NCBI RefSeq assembly: GCF_014199205.1
Contig: NZ_JACIJD010000008.1
Location: 62,001 to 126,000, forward strand
DNA from: Muricoccus pecuniae
Lineage (GTDB): Bacteria; Pseudomonadota; Alphaproteobacteria; Acetobacterales; Acetobacteraceae
Direction: 5' to 3'
Length of the DNA: 64,000 nt
Shown here: in pieces, positions 1-7,608 of the stretch
Position numbering within the stretch: position 1 is the first letter of the stretch
Layout of the letters: each line of letters starts with the position of its first letter
The notes under the pieces: model-generated
The model's database searches: none
The model's input: only the letters and a program-made list of their open reading frames with translations
What the model was told of the DNA's origin: nothing
Made by a program: the position numbers and the translations under genes

Positions 1-517
1 TCGTGTTCGCCCCGAGGAGGCGCAGCACCAGGGCCGAGGAGCTGGAGAGGAGCCAGACCACCGGGGCGGAGATGCGCGAGAGGGCGAGCATCGGCCGGGC
101 CACGAGGGTCGCCAGGCGCTCCGGGTCGCGCAGGGCGAGCTGCTTAGGCACCAGCTCCCCCAGGATGAGGGAGAGATAGGTGATGAGCACGACGACGACG
201 AAGAGCGCCGCCTCTGTGCCGTAGGGCGCGACGCCGGGGATCGAATCGAGCACCGGGCCGAGGGTGGCCGAGAGCCGCGCGCCGCCGAAGGTTCCGGCCA
301 CCACCCCGACGAGGGTGATGCCGACCTGCACGGTGGGCAGGAAGCGCTGGGGGTCGTCGGCCAGGGCAAGCGCCGCCCTCGCCCCGACCGAGCCGCCGCG
401 CTCCAGCGCCGTGAGCCTCGCCCGGCGGGAGGAGACGATCGCCAGTTCGCTCATGGCGAAGACGCCGTTCAGCAGCACCAGCAGGATGAGGATGCCGATC
501 TCCAGGAGCACGGACAT
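1..517 (-). CDS. CNNM/hemolysin-C-family membrane protein, N-terminal part
   Basis: The gene runs off the left edge; only its first 172 codons are present. The visible part is a DUF21/CNNM transmembrane domain: a hydrophobic helix right after the start (residues 3-20), the FAMSELAIVSSRR segment, a second helix with VGITLVGVVAGTFGG, and the GELVPKQLALRDPE segment typical of TlyC/CorC-like proteins. Full-length relatives continue into two CBS domains and a CorC/HlyC domain, which would lie outside the window. Family members sit in the inner membrane and are linked to Mg2+/Co2+ efflux or homeostasis rather than true hemolysis. The ATG is at 517, and the gene is divergent from the beta-glucan synthase gene. 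Family assignment is firm; substrate is unknown. Confidence 0.85.
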   Translation of the reverse strand, partial: MSVLLEIGILILLVLLNGVFAMSELAIVSSRRARLTALERGGSVGARAALALADDPQRFLPTVQVGITLVGVVAGTFGGARLSATLGPVLDSIPGVAPYGTEAALFVVVVLITYLSLILGELVPKQLALRDPERLATLVARPMLALSRISAPVVWLLSSSSALVLRLLGANT

Positions 518-765
518 GGTCGGGGCGGGGTTCCTTCTCGCCGGGCCCTCGGGCCCATGGGGGAGGCGCAGCATAGCGCCGGGGCGGCCAGGGCCGAAGC
601 CGCGAGGAGGGGTCGTTCCATGCTGCGCCGCAATCTTGCCCAGATTGGGCCGGAAGCGCGCCTCAGCCAGGGGTACTGATGAGGGTGAGCGCAGAGGGCG
701 CCCAGCATGCCGGACCGGATCGGCCGGACGGCGGGTGGGAGCCTTGCGCCGGAGCCCTTCACGCG
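518..765. promoter_or_regulatory. Divergent intergenic region with a small dyad
   Basis: This 248-nt gap separates two divergent genes and must hold both promoters. I see no convincing -35/-10 pair. A small perfect dyad, GCCCA-GAT-TGGGC at 638-650, overlaps a second one, CAATCT-TGCCC-AGATTG at 631-647, and could be an operator. A GGAG at 751-754 is the likely ribosome binding site for the plus-strand gene. Function is inferred from position only. Confidence 0.3.
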
Positions 766-3561
766 ATGAACGCGCACGCCGCACCGCGCCCCTCCCGCAA
801 CCCGGAGACCCTCTCCACCCCCGTTCGCCGCGGCGTGTTTGCCCGCCAGGGCACGACGCTGGCGGTGCTCGCCCTCGTCGCCCTGACCCATCTGGGCGCC
901 TGGTGGGCGCTCAACCGCCCCGCGCCGGTGCCGGACTTCCGCGGCCAGGTGAACGGCCTCGCCTTCGCCCCCTATCAGCGTGGGCAGAGCGCCGAGGGGA
1001 ATGACTGGCCCACCCCCGAGCAGATCGAGGGCGACCTTCGCCGGATCGCGCCCATCACGCGCCACATCCGCACCTATGCGGCCCATGGCGGGATCGAGCG
1101 CATCCCCGAGATCGCCTGGAACACGGGACTCGACCTGAAGGTGACGCTCGGCTCCTGGCTGGACCGGCGGCTGGACCGGAACGCGGCCGAGATCCGCCGC
1201 CTCGTCCAGGTCGCGCGCGAGAGCCGGAACGTCGAGCGCGTGCTGGTGGGCAACGAGGCCGTGCTGCGCGGCGACGTGACCCCCGCGCAGATGGTCGGCT
1301 ACATCGAGCAGGTGCGCCGCCAGGTGCGCCAGCCCGTCTCCACCGCCGAGCCCTGGCACGTCTGGATGGACCATCCCGAGCTCGGCCGGGCGGTTGACTA
1401 CATCACCATCCACCTCCTCCCCTACTGGGAGGGCCTGCCGATCGACGACGCGCTGCGCTTCATCATGGAGAAGTACGACGCCGTGCAGGCGCGCTTCCCC
1501 GGCAAGCGGATCGTGATCGGCGAGGTGGGCTGGCCGTCCGACGGCGTGGCGCAGGGCGCCGCCCGCGCCAGCCGCGTGAACCAGGCGCTGTTCATGCGCA
1601 GCTTCTTCAACATCGCCGAGCAGCGCGGCCTCGAATACTTCGTGATGGAGGCCTTCGACCAGCCGTGGAAGACCTCCTTCGAGGGCCGCGCAGCCGGCCA
1701 CTGGGGCATGTACGACCTCGACCGCCAGCCCAAGTGGTCGCTCACCGGCCCCGTGCAGGAGACGCCGGCCTGGCTCTCCTGGGCGCTGGGCGCGAGCCTC
1801 TTCGCCTCGCTCGCGAGCTTCTTCTTCCTCTCCCGCCGCCCCGACATCCGCTGGCCCGGCAAGCTGATGCTCGCCACCCTGTCCCAGGGCTTCGTGGCGC
1901 TGGGCACGGGCGTGCTGCTCGCGATGAGCGAGACCTATATGTCCAACACGGCGGGCGTCGTCTGGTCGCTGCTGGTGGCGGGGCAGGCGCTGCTCCTCGC
2001 CCTGCTCCTCTCGGACGGCTTCGAGCTGGCCGAGACGCTCTTCGGCCGCGTCAGCAAGCGCCGCTGGCCCGCCCTGCCGGCGCCCGCCGGCGCGCGGCTG
2101 CCCAAGGTCTCCATCCACCTGCCCATCTGCAACGAGCCCCCGCAGATGGTGCGCGAGACGCTCGATGCCCTCGCCGAGCTGGACTACCCCGAGTTCGAGG
2201 TGCTGGTGGTGGACAACAACACCACCGACCCCGCGCTGTGGGAGCCCGTGGCCGAGCACTGCGCGCGGCTGGGTGCCCGGTTCCGCTTCTTCCATCTCGG
2301 CCGCTGGCCCGGCTTCAAGGGCGGCGCGCTGAACTTCGCCCTCCGCGAAACCGCGCCCGACGCCGAGGTGGTCGGCGTGATCGACAGCGACTACCTCGTG
2401 CGCCCGGACTGGCTGCGCCGCATGGCGCCCTTCTTCGACCGCCCCGAGGTGGGCTTCACCCAGTCGCCCCAGGACTACCGGGACGGCAATGGCGGCCTCT
2501 TCAAGCGGCTGATGTTCTGGGAGTACGCGGGCTTCTTCAAGGCCGGGATGGTCACGCGCAACGAGCGCAACGCCATCATCCAGCACGGCACGATGACGCT
2601 GATCCGCAAGTCGGCGCTGGAAGGCGCCGGCGGCTGGGCGGAGTGGTGCATCTGCGAGGACAGCGAGCTCGGGCTGAAGCTCATGCGCCAGGGCTGGGAG
2701 GCGGTCTACGTGCCGGACTCCATGGGCCGCGGCGTGATGCCCGACGACTTCTCCGCCTATCGCAAGCAGCGCCACCGTTGGGCCTTCGGCGCGGTGCAGA
2801 TCGTGAAGCACCACTGGCGCGCGCTGCTCAACCCCTTCGACCGCAGCCTCACCCAGGGCCAGCGTTTCCACTTCGTCATGGGCTGGATGCCCTGGATGGG
2901 CGACGCGCTCGGCCTCGCCTTCGTGGTCGGCGGCCTCGTCTGGTCGCTGGGCCTGACGCTCATCCCGCTGACACGGCTCTATCCCACGGTGGACCTGTTC
3001 GGGCTTCATATCGCGACGGAGGGGCTGCGCACCGCCCTCGTCTCGGTCGGGCTGTCGGACGAGTTCCCGATCACGCTCTTCATGATCCCGAGCCTTGGCC
3101 TCTTCGCCTTCAAGCTCGCGCAGATCTGGCTGCTCTACCGCGCCCGCGTCGCCTGCGGCCCGTGGGACCGGATCGGCGCCGCGCTCGGCGGCCTCGCGCT
3201 GACGCACACCATCGGCAAGGCGGTGTGGCAGGGCTTCTTCAAGCGGCGGGCCCATTTCGCCCGCACGCCGAAGATGGAGAACGCGCCGGCCCTCGTGCAG
3301 GGGCTGATGACGGCGCGGCAGGAGGGGATGATGATGCTCCTGCTCTGGCTCGCCGCCGCCGGCATCACCGTCGCGCATCGCGGCGGCACCTGGGAGGCGA
3401 TCCTCTGGACCGTCATCCTCCTCGTGCAGTCCGTGCCCTATCTCGCGGCGGTGTCGATGGCGCTGATCGCCGCGGTGCCGGCCCGCAAGGCGATGGCGCT
3501 GCCGGGCGCGTTGCCGGCGACCTCCTCGGCGGGGCAGGCGGTGGCGAGCGAGGTCAACTGA
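766..3561 (+). CDS. Membrane GH17-GT2 beta-glucan synthase/transferase (NdvB-like)
   Basis: The 931-residue protein joins a glycoside hydrolase family 17 domain (about 62-325) to a processive GT2 glucosyltransferase domain (about 445-700). Helix 32-50 should place the GH17 domain in the periplasm. Helices near 333-354, 368-388 and 396-416 lead back to the cytosolic GT domain, and more helices follow. The GH17 part has VGNEAVLR (E164, acid/base) and IGEVGWPS (E253, nucleophile). The GT2 part has VVDNN (D483), IDSD (D540/D542), CEDSE (E631-D632) and QRHRW (668-672). NdvB-type proteins make and remodel periplasmic beta-(1,3)/(1,6)-glucans, so an osmoregulated or cyclic glucan product is expected. 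ATG 766 is chosen over an upstream in-frame ATG at 679 because it has GGAG at 751. A strong hairpin follows the stop. Confidence 0.87.
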   Translation: MNAHAAPRPSRNPETLSTPVRRGVFARQGTTLAVLALVALTHLGAWWALNRPAPVPDFRGQVNGLAFAPYQRGQSAEGNDWPTPEQIEGDLRRIAPITRHIRTYAAHGGIERIPEIAWNTGLDLKVTLGSWLDRRLDRNAAEIRRLVQVARESRNVERVLVGNEAVLRGDVTPAQMVGYIEQVRRQVRQPVSTAEPWHVWMDHPELGRAVDYITIHLLPYWEGLPIDDALRFIMEKYDAVQARFPGKRIVIGEVGWPSDGVAQGAARASRVNQALFMRSFFNIAEQRGLEYFVMEAFDQPWKTSFEGRAAGHWGMYDLDRQPKWSLTGPVQETPAWLSWALGASLFASLASFFFLSRRPDIRWPGKLMLATLSQGFVALGTGVLLAMSETYMSNTAGVVWSLLVAGQALLLALLLSDGFELAETLFGRVSKRRWPALPAPAGARLPKVSIHLPICNEPPQMVRETLDALAELDYPEFEVLVVDNNTTDPALWEPVAEHCARLGARFRFFHLGRWPGFKGGALNFALRETAPDAEVVGVIDSDYLVRPDWLRRMAPFFDRPEVGFTQSPQDYRDGNGGLFKRLMFWEYAGFFKAGMVTRNERNAIIQHGTMTLIRKSALEGAGGWAEWCICEDSELGLKLMRQGWEAVYVPDSMGRGVMPDDFSAYRKQRHRWAFGAVQIVKHHWRALLNPFDRSLTQGQRFHFVMGWMPWMGDALGLAFVVGGLVWSLGLTLIPLTRLYPTVDLFGLHIATEGLRTALVSVGLSDEFPITLFMIPSLGLFAFKLAQIWLLYRARVACGPWDRIGAALGGLALTHTIGKAVWQGFFKRRAHFARTPKMENAPALVQGLMTARQEGMMMLLLWLAAAGITVAHRGGTWEAILWTVILLVQSVPYLAAVSMALIAAVPARKAMALPGALPATSSAGQAVASEVN

Positions 3562-3582
3562 CCCGGCAACGCCGGCAACGGG

Positions 3583-3613
3583 CGGCCCGCGGGAGCGATC
3601 CCGCGGGCCGTTT
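3583..3613 (+). terminator. Intrinsic terminator after the GH17-GT2 gene
   Basis: A perfect 12-bp GC-rich stem (3583-3594 pairs with 3599-3610) closes a GCGA loop and is followed by TTTCCATTT. It lies 21 nt after the stop of the glucan synthase gene and before the next gene's start. Confidence 0.8.
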
Positions 3614-3722
3614 CCATTTCCGCCCGGCGCAAAAGAGTTGAAATTCGTTAACGCAGTTTGACGATGTGCGAGATGCCCGGCCGGCGTTAAGCAAATGCTT
3701 ACCTTTTGCCGGAGCAGAGCAC

Positions 3723-3980
3723 ATGGCCGAGATCCTTCCTCTCACCCGCGACCCGCAGGACCGCCTCCAGGCCGCGCTGCGCCTGCTGACCATCGCGCAG
3801 GACGAGCAGCGCGAGGCCGTGGCCGCCTTCCGCGAGAGCCTCTACGAGCTGCGGGACAGCACCTCCCGCCTGCAGGCCAGCGTGCACGGATGGCAGCGCC
3901 AGGTTTTCGCCACGGGCCGCGAGGTCGATGCCGCGCGCGAGGCCGTCCGCAAGCTGCAGGAAACCGCCGCCCGGATGTGA
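3723..3980 (+). CDS. Small coiled-coil protein of unknown function
   Basis: An 85-residue soluble protein that is almost entirely predicted helix with a heptad-like pattern of Leu, Ala and Val among Glu, Arg and Gln (residues 10-85). No catalytic motif, signal peptide or membrane segment is visible, and I do not recognise a family. ATG 3723 is preceded by GGAG at 3711 with good spacing. The start follows a comparatively AT-rich stretch (3638-3708) that is the likeliest promoter region, and the gene lies after a strong terminator, so it is probably transcribed on its own. It ends 34 nt before the convergent acetyltransferase gene. Confidence 0.65.
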   Translation: MAEILPLTRDPQDRLQAALRLLTIAQDEQREAVAAFRESLYELRDSTSRLQASVHGWQRQVFATGREVDAAREAVRKLQETAARM

Positions 3981-4014
3981 CCGCCTCGCTCAGAGCGAGT
4001 CGCGACCGCCCCGC

Positions 4015-4452
4015 TCAGAGAGGGCGGATATGCGTGGCCGAGCGCACCACTGCCGGCAGGAAGCCGCAGGCCTCGTAGAAGCTTCGCGCCGCCGCCGGGG
4101 AGCGAACCCGGATCAGGCGATATCCGAATTCCGTCGCCACCCCGGCCGCCGCCTCCACCAGGGCGCGGCCGAGGCCCCGCCCGCGATACCGGGGCGCGAC
4201 GTAGAGCCGCCGCAGCCGCGCGATGCCGGGCTGCTCGGCATAGGGATCGCGGCTGAGCCAGGCGATCCCTGCCAGCTCACCCTCCTCCCAGCCGGCGAGC
4301 AGCGCCTCTCCCGGAAGGTCGAAGCGGAGGACGTTGCTCTCCCAATCCTCCTCCAGCACGCGCAGCATGCGCCAGCCCTCGACCAGCGCCGTCTCCCGCA
4401 GCGCGGGGAAGCCGGGCGGGAGGGCGGTGGCGCGCTCGACCCGCCAGGTCAT
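4015..4452 (-). CDS. GNAT-family N-acetyltransferase
   Basis: A 145-residue protein with the GNAT core. The acetyl-CoA pyrophosphate loop is seen at RYRGRGLGRALVEAA (the Q/RxxGxG/A motif), preceded by the strand LRRLYVAPRY and followed by ARSFYEACGF, the usual C-terminal motif B. It would transfer an acetyl group to an amine; the acceptor cannot be read from sequence. It is the last gene of a five-gene minus-strand operon: its ATG overlaps the stop of the VOC gene as ATGA (4449-4452), implying translational coupling. Given its neighbours (deacylase, carbamoylase, MlrC peptidase), it may detoxify or modify an amino compound released by them, which is inference. Confidence 0.85.
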   Translation of the reverse strand: MTWRVERATALPPGFPALRETALVEGWRMLRVLEEDWESNVLRFDLPGEALLAGWEEGELAGIAWLSRDPYAEQPGIARLRRLYVAPRYRGRGLGRALVEAAAGVATEFGYRLIRVRSPAAARSFYEACGFLPAVVRSATHIRPL

Positions 4453-4841
4453 CCGCCGCGATGGACGATGTGGAGCTTGTTGCCCTCGGGGTCGCGCAGA
4501 TAGGCGCCGTAGTAGTCGGGCGCGTAGCGCTCCCGCAGGCCGGGCGCTCCCTCATCCCCCGCGCCGAGGGCGAGGGCCGCGGCATGGGCCGCGTCCACCG
4601 CGGCACGGCTCGGCGCGAAGAAGGCGACCATGCAGCCATTGCCCGGGCTCGGCGCGCCGCCGTCGAAGGGTTCCTGCACGTCGAAGGTCGGGTGGGTGGT
4701 GCCGGGCTGGCGGTAGCAGATGCCCCGCGGCCCGGCGACGGAATCCGGCCCCCGTTCCAGCCCGAGCGGCAGCAGCAGCGCGTCGTAGAACCGCGCCGCC
4801 GCGTCCACATCCCTCGTGCCGACCATCACATGGCTGAACAT
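4449..4841 (-). CDS. VOC/glyoxalase-fold protein
   Basis: A 130-residue single-module vicinal oxygen chelate protein. It opens with SHVMVGTRDVDAAARFYDALL, the usual first beta-alpha unit of the fold, and ends with YLRDPEGNKLHIVH, the conserved strand containing the metal-ligand Glu/His region. Proteins of this type act as glyoxalases, dioxygenases, isomerases or antibiotic-binding proteins, and nothing in the sequence decides which. The start ATG overlaps the stop of the upstream mlrC-like gene by one base (TGATG at 4839-4843), and the stop overlaps the acetyltransferase start, so this is a tightly coupled operon member. Confidence 0.83.
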   Translation of the reverse strand: MFSHVMVGTRDVDAAARFYDALLLPLGLERGPDSVAGPRGICYRQPGTTHPTFDVQEPFDGGAPSPGNGCMVAFFAPSRAAVDAAHAAALALGAGDEGAPGLRERYAPDYYGAYLRDPEGNKLHIVHRGG

Positions 4842-6364
4842 CACTCCCCTCCGCTGCTGGGCCTCTCGCCGGGGGCGAAGGCCTGGTTCGTCCCGGGGCG
4901 AAGGCGCAGGCCCGGGCGCAGGTTGCGGAAGGGCAGCGTGGCGGGGTCCGCGACCACCGGCCCCGGCGCCGCCACCACCAGCACCTGCTCCGCGATCGGG
5001 CCGAAATCGGCGCGGAAATGCACGGAGGACTTCACGGCCACGATCCGCTCCTCCGTCGGCTCCACGCCGATATGCCGGAACAGGGCGAGGTCGTAGGCCT
5101 GCATCTTCCGGCTCGTCACGATTACCTTCACGCCCCCGATCGCGACCAGGGCGGAGGGGCCGAGATCGGCCGGGTTGCCGCCGGCCATGGCGCCCGTGCA
5201 GGTGAAGCGCCCGTTGGAGAGGCGCAGCACGCGCGCGGTGGCCTCCAGCGGCACGCCGTCGCTGCGGCCGCCAAGGCGGAGGGAGAGCGGCGCCCCCTCC
5301 CCGGCCCTGTGGCAGGCGGCCGCGCTCTCGGCATCGTTGATCGAGCCGAGCACGGCGTGGCGCGCGCCCTGGCGCACGAGCTCGGCCAGCAGCCCCGTCG
5401 TGTCGCCATGGCCGCCGCCGCCGGGATTGTCCTGCGTGTCGGCCAGCACCACGGGGCGCGGGCCGGCGCTCCGCATGGCCTCGGCGACCGCGCGGCCGGC
5501 GGGCAGGATCTCGCCGGCGAAGTCGCGCTCGCGCCGGTGCAGCAGGGCGATGAACTCGTCCGCCGCCGCATCGGCCGCCGGCTGATCCGTGGCATAGGCG
5601 GCCACCGCCATGCCGCAGCCAGGGAAGTCGGCGTAGGGAAAGCCGAAGCAGAAGGCCAACTCCGCCACGCCGTGCCGGGTGGCGATGCGCTCGCGCTCGG
5701 CGAAAACCTCGCTCATCGGCGGCACCAGCGTGCACTGGCTGGTGATGGGCAGCCAGAAATCGGCCTGGCGGTAGGCGCGGGCGAAGGGCTTGCCGCGGCG
5801 CAGGCGCTCGACCAGCAGCCGCAGGGCGCGCGCCCCGGCCTGCTTCATGTCAACATGCGGGTAGGTGCGGAAGGGGGAGAGCGCGTCGGAGCGCTCCACC
5901 ATCGCCGCCGTGAGGTTGCAGTGGGGATCGAGGCTGCAGGCGATGGGAATGTCCGGCCCGGCCACCGCCCGCACCCGGCGCAGCAGCTCGCCCTCGGCAT
6001 CCGGGAACTCGTCGGCGAGCATGGCGCCGTGCAGGTCCAGGTAGATGCCGTCCAGCGGCGCCTCTGCCATGGCGGCGGAGAGGTCGGAAACGATCCAGGC
6101 GGCCACGCGCTCGAAGGCCTCGGCCGTCACGGGGCCCGCCGGGTTGGCGAAGGCCCAGGAGAGGGGCGCGATCCGCAGCCCGCTCCGTTCCGCCGCGTCG
6201 ATGGCGCCGGCCGCGGGGACGCCGGTGTGGCGCAGCCCCTCCAGCAGCCCGGCCGGGCGCTGCGGCACGGGCCATCCGCCGGGCTCGGCGAAGTCCGCCC
6301 AGCCCGTGGGCACGGGGGCGAAGGAATGGCTCTCGTGCAGGAAGCCGCCGATGGCGATGCGCAT
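4841..6364 (-). CDS. M81-family metallopeptidase (MlrC/microcystinase-C-like)
   Basis: A 507-residue protein matching the MlrC/DUF1485 family over its whole length. Diagnostic segments are MRIAIGGFLHESHSF at the start, DLHGAM, SLDPHCNLTAAMV, DTQDNPGGGGHGDT and a C-terminal DLALFRHIGVEP segment before the closing region. MlrC hydrolyses the linear tetrapeptide released from microcystin, but environmental relatives without the other mlr genes are thought to act on other small peptides or amides. Here it sits between a carbamoylase-type hydrolase and a VOC protein, with only 2 nt separating it from the gene upstream, so a small N-substituted amino-acid-like substrate is more likely than a microcystin fragment. 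Family is firm; substrate is inferred. Confidence 0.88.
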   Translation of the reverse strand: MRIAIGGFLHESHSFAPVPTGWADFAEPGGWPVPQRPAGLLEGLRHTGVPAAGAIDAAERSGLRIAPLSWAFANPAGPVTAEAFERVAAWIVSDLSAAMAEAPLDGIYLDLHGAMLADEFPDAEGELLRRVRAVAGPDIPIACSLDPHCNLTAAMVERSDALSPFRTYPHVDMKQAGARALRLLVERLRRGKPFARAYRQADFWLPITSQCTLVPPMSEVFAERERIATRHGVAELAFCFGFPYADFPGCGMAVAAYATDQPAADAAADEFIALLHRRERDFAGEILPAGRAVAEAMRSAGPRPVVLADTQDNPGGGGHGDTTGLLAELVRQGARHAVLGSINDAESAAACHRAGEGAPLSLRLGGRSDGVPLEATARVLRLSNGRFTCTGAMAGGNPADLGPSALVAIGGVKVIVTSRKMQAYDLALFRHIGVEPTEERIVAVKSSVHFRADFGPIAEQVLVVAAPGPVVADPATLPFRNLRPGLRLRPGTNQAFAPGERPSSGGE

Positions 6365-6366
6365 GG

Positions 6367-7608
6367 CTAGTCCCTCCCTATCCCGGCGGTGGCGAGCACC
6401 GCATCGGCGAGGACGAGCAGCGCCGCCTCCGCCCATTCCGGGGTGATGCTCTCCGCCTCGTTGTGGCTGATCCCGCCATGGCAGGGGCTGAAGAGCATCA
6501 CGCTCGGCACCTGTCGCGCGACATAGACGGCGTCGTGCCCGATGCCCGTCGGCATGTCGCGGAAGCTGATGCCGCGGGCCCGCGCGGCCTCGCGGAGGCG
6601 CCCGGCCAGCACGGGGTCGAAGCCCGTCTGGGGGAAGGCCCAGAAGGGCGTGACCTCGATGGTGACGCCGCGCTCCGCCGCCAGCGCCGCCGCGCGGTCC
6701 CGCAGCGCGGCCGCCATGGCGTCCAGCGCGGCCTCGTCGCCGTGGCGGAGATCCACGCTGAAGCGCGCGACGGCGGGGACGACGTTGCGGCTGGAGGGCT
6801 CCACCGCGATGCGCCCGACGGTCGCGCGCCCGTCGCCGCCGGATCGCAGCGCGATCCCTTCCAGCGACGCGACGAGGAGGGAAGCCGCGACCAGCGCGTC
6901 CCGACGGTGCGCCATGGCGCCGCCGGCATGGGATTCCACGCCCGTCACCGTCACGTCGAACCATTGCTGCGCGAGGGCGTGGGTGACGATGCCGACATCC
7001 ACCCCCTCGCGCTCCAGGATCGGCCCCTGCTCGATATGCAGCTCGAAATAGGCTTCGAGGTCGCGCAACGCCGCCGGGTCGCCCTCCCCCTTCCAGCCGA
7101 TCGACTCCAGCGCCTCGCCGAAGCCGATGCCCTCGGGGTCGCGCGCGCCGAGCACCTCAGCCTCGGTGAAGGCGCCCATGGCGGCGCCGCTGCCCATCAT
7201 GGGCGGGGAGAAGCGCGCGCCCTCCTCGTTCGTCCAGTTGATGAGCATGACGGGCGCCTCGGTCTCCGTGCCGGATTCGTGCAGCGCGCGCATCACCTCC
7301 AGCCCGGCGAGCACGCCGAGCACGCCGTCGAACTTGCCGCCCGTGGGCTGGGTGTCGAGATGGCTGCCGATCGCGACAGGCCTGCGCACAGGGTCGCGCC
7401 CGGGCCGCAGCAGCGCCATGTTGCCCAGGCGGTCGGTCGTGAGCTGAAGCCCGGCCTCCGCGCCCCAGCGCGCGAGCAGCGCGCGGCCATCGCCGTCGAG
7501 CGCGGTGAGGGCCTGCCGGTTGCAGCCGCCGCGCGTCGTGGCGCCGATCCGCGCCATCTCCATCAGCGAGTCCCAGAGCCGCGCGCCGGAGAGGGGAAGG
7601 TTGCTCAC
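6367..7608 (-). CDS. M20-type Zn hydrolase of the hydantoinase/carbamoylase family
   Basis: A 413-residue amidohydrolase of the N-carbamoyl-L-amino-acid hydrolase/allantoate amidohydrolase/beta-ureidopropionase group. Metal and catalytic motifs are visible: GSHLDT (H83, D85), KFDGVLG (D94), NEEGARF (E128-E129), ELHIEQGP and a late SPCHGGISHNE segment. The family cleaves N-carbamoyl or ureido groups to give an amino acid, CO2 and NH3. The start is GTG at 7608, chosen because it overlaps the upstream stop as GTGA (7605-7608). No ATG lies further upstream at a sensible distance. With the M20 deacylase before it and MlrC after it, it probably handles an intermediate in breakdown of an N-acyl or N-carbamoyl amino compound. 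Confidence 0.87.
   Translation of the reverse strand: MSNLPLSGARLWDSLMEMARIGATTRGGCNRQALTALDGDGRALLARWGAEAGLQLTTDRLGNMALLRPGRDPVRRPVAIGSHLDTQPTGGKFDGVLGVLAGLEVMRALHESGTETEAPVMLINWTNEEGARFSPPMMGSGAAMGAFTEAEVLGARDPEGIGFGEALESIGWKGEGDPAALRDLEAYFELHIEQGPILEREGVDVGIVTHALAQQWFDVTVTGVESHAGGAMAHRRDALVAASLLVASLEGIALRSGGDGRATVGRIAVEPSSRNVVPAVARFSVDLRHGDEAALDAMAAALRDRAAALAAERGVTIEVTPFWAFPQTGFDPVLAGRLREAARARGISFRDMPTGIGHDAVYVARQVPSVMLFSPCHGGISHNEAESITPEWAEAALLVLADAVLATAGIGRD

Noticed and set aside
469-3378. Long minus-strand open frame of 969 codons opposite the GH17-GT2 gene
   Set aside because: Arg/His/Glu/Ala-rich antisense read-through typical of GC-rich DNA; the plus strand has full domain and active-site matches.
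4841-6364. Full microcystin degradation locus
   Set aside because: MlrA, MlrB and MlrD are absent; only the M81 family member is present, in a different catabolic context.
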